The position numbers were made by a program, and so were the translations under genes. From assembly GCF_031157315.1 (NCBI RefSeq), contig NZ_JAVIFU010000046.1:1-56280 (forward strand): a DNA stretch of 56,280 nucleotides. Reading direction: 5' to 3'. The notes beneath the pieces are model-generated. The model did no database searches, was not told the DNA's origin, and worked only from the letters and a program-made list of their open reading frames with translations. The DNA comes from Paenibacillus sp. LHD-38 (GTDB lineage Bacteria; Bacillota; Bacilli; Paenibacillales; Paenibacillaceae). Positions 49,953 to 56,280 of the stretch are shown piece after piece. How positions within the stretch are numbered: the first letter of the stretch is position 1; each line of letters opens with the position of its first letter.

Positions 49953-52007
49953 TCAAATAGCATCAGCCAGCAAATCCGCATAAAACTCCGCGCCATGCGT
50001 CTTCAGGTGTACGCCGTCCTTGGAGAAGAAATCTTCTTTTCCTTTGCTTGCGGAATACCAATCCACGACAGTCACGTGTTTATTGTTTTTGGCCGTTTCG
50101 GCTAGCATTTTATTTACGGTATCCTGCCACTTGCGCGGTACGCGCGTGTTCACCATTATAACCTCGCGTTCTTCTCCGATTGCATCAAGCAGCGCATTCA
50201 TCTGTTTGGCAGTAAAGGCCCCGTTTGTGCCAAGCTCGATAATGACCTTGTCGCCTAGCTTGCTGTTCCTTTTCAGCTCGTTAATAATTTCCTCTGCTTG
50301 AGAAAACTGTCTGCCAACCTTGCCGTCTATATGGATGCCTGGCAGCCGTTTTTCAAGATAGGGACCTGCATCTAGCAGAACGGAGTCGCCAATTGCCGTA
50401 ATTTTACTTACATTGCCGGAAGCGTCAGGCTCGTTGCCATCCGAAGGCTTTGCCGTACCGCTGCTGCTGCCCGCTGCTTCCGTATCCGTTGTTGTATCGG
50501 TTACAGGCTTGCCTCCCGCTGTGACGGTATCTGGCTGCTTCTTGCCACCTACTGCACCTGAACCCGGTTCTTCCGATGGTTTCCCGATGGATGAAGCGGG
50601 ATCTTCAGGCGTCGGCGTCGATGTTGATGTTGGAGTTGGAGCCGGTTTATCTTGCCCATTCGAATCAGGCTTTGTAACCGTTCCTCCTTGGCCGACTTCC
50701 ATGTGTTTTTCCGTATTAGGCAGTTCAGCTGCCTCATTAGAATGGCCGGGCTTAACCGTGCCGATATCGCTGCCGTTGCTGTTTGCAGATTGCAAATCGA
50801 CGCTGCTAGTGCAGGAAACGCAGGAAACAATAAGCACGATGCCTGCGAAATAAGACGTTGATTTACGAAATTGCGGAAGGCTAATCCGCAGAGCTTGCTT
50901 CTTAAGCAAGGCGAATAGCTTGCCCAGCGCGCCATGCCGAATCGGTTCCTCCACAAACCGCCAGGATAGCTCCGCAAGAACAAAGGTAAGAGCGACTTGA
51001 ATAAGAGCGCGTACAGGTTGGAGCTCACCGATCTCTGCAGTAGGTGTAGTCAATACGATAATCGGATAATGATACAAATAAATGCCGTAGGAGCGGACGC
51101 CGATCCACGCAAGAAATTTACTGCCGATGAGCTGTGCAAGTTTACTTGCGGGATGCGCCGTTGCAGCGACGACGGCCGCGGTTGCTATAGCGAGCAGCAC
51201 CATGCCGCCGCGGTATAGTGAAGCATCGTATTCACCGGTTTGGCCGATCATAAACAAAATAATAATCAAACCAGCCGTTCCCACGGTATCCAAAAGAAGG
51301 CGGCCACGGACGGAAACCGATGCGGAAAGCTTCCAGCTCGGCCAGACGACGGCAAGCGCCGCACCGATAAGGAGAGCGAACGCTCTCGTGTCCGTACCGT
51401 AGTAAACGCGGCTTGGATCCATGCCAGGCTGATAGAGCAGCGCCATAGCGCCGGCCGAGATTGCGGCTGCCGCAAGCGTCCATAAGGCGAGCATGCCGCG
51501 TTTTGGAACGAAGCGTATGACAGCGATCAATACGAGCGGCCATACGAGATAAAATTGTTCCTCGACCGCGAGCGACCATAAATGCCCGAATGGGGATTCG
51601 GGGCCGAAGCTCTCGAAATAGGAGACCTCATGAAAAATGAGCCACCAGTTGCTTATATAGAGTAAAGCGGAGCCGATATCTCCTTTTAGGGAAAAGAGTC
51701 TGTCGGCATCGCTGATCATTAGCCATAGGGATACAAATGCGATCATGAGGAACATGGCAGGCAGAAGCCGTCTAGCTCGGCGGATGAAAAATGTTTTTAA
51801 ATCAATCGACTTTCTTTGGCCCAGCTGTTTAAGCAAGATGTCGGTAATGAGATACCCAGAGAGGACAAAAAACATGCTCACGCCAAGCAAACCGCCCGGC
51901 ACGGCTTTGAGGTTTAGATGATAGGCGATAACAGCGAGAACAGCAATTGCGCGCAGGCCATCGAGCCCGGGCATATATCGGCCGCTGTTGCCGATTGGTT
52001 TAGGCAT
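49953..52007 (-). CDS. OatA-like membrane O-acyltransferase with SGNH domain
   Basis: 684 residues. The N-terminal acyltransferase-3 domain has about ten membrane helices, starting GLDGLRAIAVLAVIAYHL with His of the active site, then FVLSGYLITDILL and LWSLAVEEQFYLVWP. A Ser/Thr/Pro/Gly-rich linker of about 110 residues follows, then an extracellular SGNH esterase domain with GDSVLLDAG (Ser), ELGTNGAF (Asn) and DGVHLKTHG (Asp/His). Such two-part proteins move acetyl groups outward and place them on peptidoglycan or secondary polymers. ATG 52007 follows AAGGAGGAG; the ATG-like start 45 bases upstream does not. Confidence 0.92.
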   Translation of the reverse strand: MPKPIGNSGRYMPGLDGLRAIAVLAVIAYHLNLKAVPGGLLGVSMFFVLSGYLITDILLKQLGQRKSIDLKTFFIRRARRLLPAMFLMIAFVSLWLMISDADRLFSLKGDIGSALLYISNWWLIFHEVSYFESFGPESPFGHLWSLAVEEQFYLVWPLVLIAVIRFVPKRGMLALWTLAAAAISAGAMALLYQPGMDPSRVYYGTDTRAFALLIGAALAVVWPSWKLSASVSVRGRLLLDTVGTAGLIIILFMIGQTGEYDASLYRGGMVLLAIATAAVVAATAHPASKLAQLIGSKFLAWIGVRSYGIYLYHYPIIVLTTPTAEIGELQPVRALIQVALTFVLAELSWRFVEEPIRHGALGKLFALLKKQALRISLPQFRKSTSYFAGIVLIVSCVSCTSSVDLQSANSNGSDIGTVKPGHSNEAAELPNTEKHMEVGQGGTVTKPDSNGQDKPAPTPTSTSTPTPEDPASSIGKPSEEPGSGAVGGKKQPDTVTAGGKPVTDTTTDTEAAGSSSGTAKPSDGNEPDASGNVSKITAIGDSVLLDAGPYLEKRLPGIHIDGKVGRQFSQAEEIINELKRNSKLGDKVIIELGTNGAFTAKQMNALLDAIGEEREVIMVNTRVPRKWQDTVNKMLAETAKNNKHVTVVDWYSASKGKEDFFSKDGVHLKTHGAEFYADLLADAI

Positions 52008-52311
52008 GGCATACTCCTCCTTCGCAACACGGGATGGGGAGACTTGCGGCATGGCGGGTTAGACGAAGATCGTGAGACAAGCAGCGGTTAGTGTGGATAC
52101 GGATTGAAAAAATGATGTTCAGCCCCTCTGGATGATAAATCGTTGTAATAGCAATTATAGAGTGAAAGACGAAAAAATTCGTAACAGAACAGTTACAAAC
52201 CGGTATCCAACCGGAAACAACAAAACGCAAGGCTGCGAGTGAAAAGAAGTATGATTCGGCGGCTGGAGGGAACGGTAACCTTAATGTGATTTTTCGGAGG
52301 AGGCAGAACAC
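52008..52311. other. Divergent control region of the oatA-like and beta-propeller genes
   Basis: No gene seen. It holds an inverted repeat GTAAC-N6-GTTAC (52181-52196) followed by AACCGG twice at an 11-base period (52198-52203 and 52209-52214). These are candidate regulator sites. A GGAGGAGG site precedes the plus-strand gene. Confidence 0.4.
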
Positions 52312-53559
52312 GTGAAATCTTTGAAAATAGGGTTGGCCATGTTGTTGTTTGCTTTGGTTTGGATGGCAGGAGGTACGGAAGACGCTGAGGCCGTAAAGGG
52401 GGACAACGAGCTTATTGCCGCTTTTGTGAGAAACGGAGATCTTTGGATAAAGAGAAATAACCAAGAGAAGAAGCTGGCCGGCGGGCCTTTTATCCGAAAC
52501 CCGAGGTGGTCGTTTGACGGGAAGTGGCTCGCTTATACGAAGGGAGAATTCGAAAAGGAGCTTTGGGTGCTGGAGCTGAGTACGGCTAGGAGCAGTCTTG
52601 TCCATCCGGAGGGCGGATCTCGTTTCCAGTGGTCGCCTAGTGAAGAGAAGCTGGCCTATCAAATGAACGGACAGCTGCAATATGTCGATGCAAGAAGCCC
52701 TAATAAACCGCTTGGAACAGCTGATGGAATCGGCAATTACTCATGGCTGCCAAGCGGCGATGGCTTCTTTGCGTCCTCGCAGTCCGAGCTGCTGCCAGAC
52801 GGATGGACGCCAATCATTCTTTACCGGATACCGATTAAAGCACTGGGAGACATAAGTCAATATATAACGGTTCACGTGCTGCCAAAGCAGTCGGATGATT
52901 TTTTTGCAGTTGGGACAAGCGTGTTCAAATGGTCTGCTGACGGCCGTTGGATCGCTTTTCTGGCTACGCCGACGGCTTCATTATCGGCCGATAGCAATAC
53001 GCTGTGCGTCGTTTCAGCGGACGGCGTCGTATTTCGGACACTGGACGAGATGGTGAATAACGCGCAGTGGTTTGAATGGGCAGACCGCGGTGACCATTTA
53101 GCCTATATTGCCGGAGTTGGACGCGAGGCAACAAGGAATAAACAGCTGAGGGTGCTGGCGGTGACCACGGAGAAAGCGGCTGAATATACGCCTAAAGATT
53201 TTGTCGATCAAGCTTTTGCGTGGCAGGGTTTGGCGCATATGGTCGTGTCGAGAGCAGTCGAATCGAAGGAAGGCAGCGGCTTGTCCGAAGCTGCATATCC
53301 TTATCTAGTCAGGGTGGAGCTGGAGAACGGCAGGCAGAAGCTAATCACGAAGCCGTCTAAGAAGCATGGCGCTTACAATCCAATTGCGCTGCATTCGATG
53401 CTGGCTTGGGTGAAATATAACGGGGCTGAGGCAGACGTGATGTTGGCGGATGAGAACGGACGCCATGCTGGGGAGTGGATCAAACGGCTCGACATTGCGG
53501 ATTCGTATTATGGACAGTGGAACTGGCCTGCGGTACTGTCTTTTTATTGCTCAAAATGA
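52312..53559 (+). CDS. Secreted TolB/PD40-like beta-propeller protein
   Basis: 415 residues. Signal peptide MKSLKIGLAMLLFALVWMAGG with cleavage likely after AEA. The mature part is built of repeated propeller blades: GDLWIKRNNQEKKLAGGPFIRNPRWSFDGKWLAYTKG, then FQWSPSEEKLAYQ, then FKWSADGRWIAFLAT and FEWADRGDHLAYIAG. Each W.....G.W.AY motif is typical of PD40/TolB repeats. In Gram-positive bacteria such proteins are wall- or membrane-associated and of unknown binding partner. The start is GTG with GGAGGAGG 8 bases ahead. The neighbours OatA-like and TagO point to a cell-envelope setting. Confidence 0.78.
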   Translation: MKSLKIGLAMLLFALVWMAGGTEDAEAVKGDNELIAAFVRNGDLWIKRNNQEKKLAGGPFIRNPRWSFDGKWLAYTKGEFEKELWVLELSTARSSLVHPEGGSRFQWSPSEEKLAYQMNGQLQYVDARSPNKPLGTADGIGNYSWLPSGDGFFASSQSELLPDGWTPIILYRIPIKALGDISQYITVHVLPKQSDDFFAVGTSVFKWSADGRWIAFLATPTASLSADSNTLCVVSADGVVFRTLDEMVNNAQWFEWADRGDHLAYIAGVGREATRNKQLRVLAVTTEKAAEYTPKDFVDQAFAWQGLAHMVVSRAVESKEGSGLSEAAYPYLVRVELENGRQKLITKPSKKHGAYNPIALHSMLAWVKYNGAEADVMLADENGRHAGEWIKRLDIADSYYGQWNWPAVLSFYCSK

Positions 53560-53572
53560 AGGGTGAACGAAC

Positions 53573-53618
53573 GAAGAGGCTGTCCCAAAGGCAATATGCC
53601 TTTATGGACAGCCTCTTC
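53573..53618. terminator. Bidirectional terminator between the propeller gene and tagO
   Basis: GAAGAGGCTGTCC/GGACAGCCTCTTC stem with an inner AAGGCA/TGCCTT pair. It lies in the gap between the two convergent stops; T-runs are weak on both sides. Confidence 0.7.
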
Positions 53619-53697
53619 AAACCGTCTGTTAAAGAGTTTAGTTTTATTCTGAGCTGCCTTTGACAGTCAGCTATACAGCTTGCTGTACTGGCTAACT

Positions 53698-54690
53698 TTA
53701 AATCTGAACAAGCAGCAAAATAATAGAGGATAAGCATAGACAGGTGCTGATTAAGCAGAGAAACATAACGACCTGCTTATGGTTTAAGCCCGCCCGGAGC
53801 AGGCGGTAATGCGCTTGGCTGGCATCTGCCTGATAGATCGCTTTTCCTTGCAGCATCCGTCTCACCACGACGAACAAATTATCGAAGATTGGAACGCCCA
53901 GCGCCAAAATCGGAATGAACAACGACATGACGGTCGCTTGCTTAAAAGCGCCATCCAGCGCGATAACCGCCAAGATGAATCCGAGAAAGGTAGCTCCGGC
54001 GTCACCCATGAATATTTTGGCCGGCGGCTTGTTGTATCGTAAATAGGCAATGGTGACCCCTACTAAAATAATGGCCATAATGGCGGAGTTGGATTGACCT
54101 TTTGCAATGGCAACAACAAAAAGCGTGACGGCCGATATTGCAGAAAGTCCGCCAGCCAGCCCGTCCATGCCATCGGAGAAGTTAATGACTGTCGTAACGC
54201 CGAATATCCATAAAATAGTGAGCGAAAATTGCAAAATGACAGGAAGCAGTACATATTCGCCTGATAACGGGTTGTAAAATCCGGTGAAGGAAATGCCGGA
54301 GGCATAAACAAGCACCGCAGCCGATATTTGCACAATAAATTTGGGAAGCGAAGGGAAATCCTTGCCCTTTGTCTTATACCAATCATCGACCGTACCAATG
54401 ATGAGCAGCAGCACGCCCCCTGCGAAAATAGCGCCGGTCTGCAGGGAGAAATCCCTGGTGACTAGCAAATACGTAAGGAAAAAACCAATAAAGATCACAT
54501 AGCTTGCCGTGAGTGGAATTGGCTCTCGATGAAGCTTGCGCTCAACGTCCTTGCGAGGCTTGTCCACAAAATCAAGACGGAAAGCCAGCCTGCCAAAGGG
54601 CGGTATCAAGAAATAAACGATTGCAAAGGAAACCACTAGAGAGAGTGCGTATAAAATAATCGTCACCACCGTTATTTTTTGAAGGAACAA
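53698..54690 (-). CDS. tagO: Undecaprenyl-phosphate GlcNAc-1-phosphate transferase (TagO/WecA type)
   Basis: About 330 residues with ten to eleven membrane helices of the MraY/WecA family. Catalytic and Mg-binding motifs are GTVDDWYKTKG, NFSDGMDGLAGG, and FMGDAGATFLGF, with the basic C-terminal HAHYRLL-type sequence seen as ASQAHYRLLRAGLNHKQ. It starts wall teichoic acid or other secondary wall polymers by linking GlcNAc-phosphate to the lipid carrier. The start codon is uncertain: TTG 54690 lies within about 10 bases of a good -10 box and would give almost no leader, while GTG codons at 54669 or 54666 lack a clear ribosome binding site. Confidence 0.9.
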   Translation of the reverse strand: MFLQKITVVTIILYALSLVVSFAIVYFLIPPFGRLAFRLDFVDKPRKDVERKLHREPIPLTASYVIFIGFFLTYLLVTRDFSLQTGAIFAGGVLLLIIGTVDDWYKTKGKDFPSLPKFIVQISAAVLVYASGISFTGFYNPLSGEYVLLPVILQFSLTILWIFGVTTVINFSDGMDGLAGGLSAISAVTLFVVAIAKGQSNSAIMAIILVGVTIAYLRYNKPPAKIFMGDAGATFLGFILAVIALDGAFKQATVMSLFIPILALGVPIFDNLFVVVRRMLQGKAIYQADASQAHYRLLRAGLNHKQVVMFLCLISTCLCLSSIILLLVQI

Positions 54691-54694
54691 CAGA

Positions 54695-54723
54695 ATTATA
54701 CAATCCGAGCAGAAAATTGTCGA
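54695..54723 (-). promoter_or_regulatory. Sigma-A type promoter of tagO
   Basis: On the minus strand TCGACA (54723-54718), 17 bases, TATAAT (54700-54695). Its closeness to the first codon of tagO argues for a start further inside the gene. Confidence 0.6.
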
Positions 54724-54777
54724 TTGGCGGAAACGTATGTGAGAAGATATTAATCTAGCAGCAAACGGTCAAAACGG

Positions 54778-55308
54778 CTACAGAGTGAGCGTTTCCAGTA
54801 TATCATCGGAAGAGGCCTTGCCTGCTGCAACCTTGAGAAATGCCTCCATATAAAGCTGGTGAAGGTGAAGAATAAGCCCGTTTTGCGTATCGATGGCTTT
54901 GACGTTGGATACGTCCTCATTACCTAACAGAAGGAGCGAGTTGTGCTTGAAATAAACCACGCCTGTGTCTTCGAACAATCCGAATGCGCCAAGAGGCAGA
55001 ATTGTATTCAGCTTTGCCGCTAAGCAGAGAAGCTCTCCGTGATAAGCAGAGGAAACCTCTTCTGCAATCGTAACGAAGGTTTGCAAAATACAAATGCCCG
55101 CAGCCTTGGCATCCTCCATATTCGGAAGAAAGCAAAGCTCCAGCTGTATGTCCCGCGCTTCCTCGCCAATCTCATCAAACTGGACAATGAACGAGCGGAA
55201 CGGATCGTCGGATGTGGGCTCCGCCCAGCCGGTTTGAAAGCCTTCGGCTTGATAGTCGGTCTCCAGTAATAGCAGCAGACGGTTTGGGCCTGTTGAAAAG
55301 TTTGTCAT
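54778..55308 (-). CDS. Conserved hypothetical soluble protein
   Basis: 176 residues, acidic, without signal peptide or membrane helix. Segments such as FRSFIVQFDEIGEEARDIQLELCFLPNMEDAKAAGICILQTFVTIAEEVS and LPLGAFGLFEDTGVVYFKHNSLLLLGNEDVSN suggest an alpha/beta fold resembling YbjN- or type III chaperone-like folds, but no family is named with confidence. ATG 55308 is chosen because GGGAGG lies 6 bases ahead; the frame extends 14 codons upstream without one. The gene is 20 bases downstream of the IS-hit membrane-protein gene and was probably in one operon with it, so the insertion may affect its expression. Confidence 0.75.
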   Translation of the reverse strand: MTNFSTGPNRLLLLLETDYQAEGFQTGWAEPTSDDPFRSFIVQFDEIGEEARDIQLELCFLPNMEDAKAAGICILQTFVTIAEEVSSAYHGELLCLAAKLNTILPLGAFGLFEDTGVVYFKHNSLLLLGNEDVSNVKAIDTQNGLILHLHQLYMEAFLKVAAGKASSDDILETLTL

Positions 55309-55327
55309 ATATACCTCCCGGCTGCAT

Positions 55328-55897
55328 CTAAGTGTGCAGCTTTTTCGCAATCAGATCGACTTTTGGTGTTTTCTTCTTAGAATCAGGCGTTAGGCCGATA
55401 TTTTTGATTAAGGTAATATACTGCGGATCGGATTCTAGGACGCCTTTCTTGTAAACGGTATGAGCGAGGTCGGTAATGATCTGGCTGTAGCATTGACCAA
55501 CGGAGTTAAAGCCGTTTTGCTGGAGCAAGCTGCCGCGAATGACGGACTTGTCGGGTTTGGCCTGCGGATCAGCCGCTTGAAGCTCGGCAACCTTCTTATC
55601 CACCCCAAGGAAACGATCAACGATTTCTTCCTTGCGCGTACGTTTCTTATAAAATTTATAGATGGCGGTAATACCGCCGATTGTGCCTGCAACGCCAAGC
55701 AATAACCAGCCGACAGGCGTGGCAGCGCTGGCAAGCAGAAGCCCGCCGCCGACAATCATGGCTGCGCCTTTAAGTGCGGTAGCTGCGCTTTTCTTGCGGT
55801 TGATTTCTTGCGTGCTGGCCCCGATGTTAGCCGCTAGGTTAAGGTTTGCGTCCTTGCCGGCCGTTTCCTTTTCGAGCTTTTCGAGATTGTAATTTAG
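55328..55897 (-). pseudogene. Membrane-protein gene cut at its 5' end by an IS200/IS605 element
   Basis: The surviving frame encodes about 190 residues: a coiled start (NYNLEKLEKETAGKD), a membrane hairpin of two helices (ALKGAAMIVGGGLLLASAATPVGWLLLGVAGTIGGI), a basic stretch (YKFYKKRTRKEEI) and a soluble C-terminus ending DLIAKKLHT. An open frame continues to an ATG at 55984, but its first 25 or so residues (MPLGDKGSFSCPSPEA...) are translated from the IS left end and are not native. The native start is missing in this window. Function unknown; whether a usable start survives is uncertain. Confidence 0.7.
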
Positions 55898-56280
55898 CGC
55901 CGAAAGACCCCTTGCTTTAGCTATGGGGATGTAAGGTGCTTCGGGTGAAGGGCAGCTAAAGCTGCCTTTATCACCCAATGGCAATCTACTGTTTTATGGT
56001 ATAATTTTCTTGGAATGAATCGATGTCACAGCGAGAAGTGGAAAGTAATCACAATGCAACATTTGACTGTAAGTACCATGTTGTATTTTGCCCGAAATAT
56101 AGACGCAAAGTTCTAATACCTCCTATTGATGTAAGATTAAATGAACTGTTCCAGCTTAAACCAGAAGAACTTCGAGCTGAGATTGTGGAAATGGAAATCA
56201 TGCCTGATCACGTCCATCTACTCATCAAGTGCGACCCGCAGTTCGGCATCCACCGTGTAGTTAAACACTTGAAAGGGTTC
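55898..56280 (+). mobile_element. IS200/IS605-family element, left end and start of tnpA
   Basis: The left end shows a CCCC/GGGG hairpin at 55908-55927 (with GC/GC inside and a TTTA loop) and a longer stem GGGTGA...GGCAGC/GCTGCC...TCACCC at 55943-55976, followed by tnpA. Subterminal imperfect palindromes and absence of terminal inverted repeats are characteristic of this family. The exact left cleavage point is probably within 55885-55900. The element continues beyond the window. Its left-end hairpin resembles, but is not identical to, the right-end hairpin at 703-723. Confidence 0.85.
56023..56280 (+). CDS. tnpA: TnpA, Y1 HUH transposase of IS200/IS605, 5' part
   Basis: 86 residues are visible before the window ends; the family runs to about 130-150. 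It starts MSQREVESNHNATFD, then CKYHVVFCPKYRRKVLIPP, and the HUH metal motif appears as MPDHVHLLIKCDP. The catalytic Tyr lies beyond the edge. TnpA cuts and joins single-stranded element DNA at the hairpin ends during replication. The frame is intact as far as seen. Confidence 0.93.
   Translation, partial: MSQREVESNHNATFDCKYHVVFCPKYRRKVLIPPIDVRLNELFQLKPEELRAEIVEMEIMPDHVHLLIKCDPQFGIHRVVKHLKGF

Overview
The window looks like chromosomal DNA of a low-to-mid GC Gram-positive spore-former of the Paenibacillus type. This is inferred from strong AGGAGG-type ribosome binding sites, U-rich hairpin terminators and the gene families present: class II Fba, a DUF1641-Ndh pair, YesM/YesN regulation of a sugar transporter, TagO, YitT, DbpA/YxiN, a BmrA-type ABC pump and an Mhq-type quinone-stress cluster. 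No rRNA, tRNA, CRISPR array or prophage was seen. Both window edges cut IS200/IS605-family elements: the left edge holds the 3' half of a tnpB with its right end, and the right edge holds a left end and the start of a tnpA inserted at the head of a membrane-protein gene.

Layout. 1-6.3 kb: tnpB remnant, fba, aldo/keto reductase, an Rrf2 regulator next to a CPYC flavoprotein reductase, an MFS carrier divergent from phnA. 6.3-13.6 kb: repeat-rich gap, an ECF sigma/anti-sigma pair, pepT, a stand-alone MprF-like aminoacyl transferase, an MFS exporter with a possible translation-attenuation leader, rlmN. 13.7-24.9 kb: yitT, greA, a secreted helical protein, a chromosomal ParM-like actin followed by a small ParR-like protein, a broken diguanylate cyclase, the yjlC-ndh respiratory operon with a Rex-like site, an alkyltransferase-like protein, a winged-helix protein and a large DUF2157/GDYXXLXY membrane protein. 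25.2-36.0 kb: dbpA, three SAM methyltransferases, a BadF-type sugar kinase, bmrA plus a response regulator and histidine kinase, a GlsB-type membrane protein, an MBL-fold hydrolase and a DUF1835 protein. 36.2-39.7 kb: MarR regulator, DoxX, ring-cleaving dioxygenase, esterase and flavin reductase, forming an Mhq-like electrophile-stress cluster with matching operators. 40.3-49.4 kb: an alpha-galactoside uptake module (two permeases, sensor kinase, response regulator, binding lipoprotein, GH36 alpha-galactosidase). 49.5-56.3 kb: tandem repeats, an OatA-like acyltransferase, a secreted beta-propeller protein, tagO, two unknown genes and the right-hand IS.

The least explained elements are non-coding. 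A 99-base structured intergenic repeat occurs three times, nearly identical, always in the same orientation just downstream of a plus-strand gene. Two intergenic arrays share an exact 51-base period although their unit sequences differ, and in one of them the arms of an inverted repeat change together between units. The other items worth following are the chromosomal ParM/ParR-like pair and the exporter leader, where a short Pro-Pro ORF precedes a hairpin able to cover the exporter's ribosome binding site.
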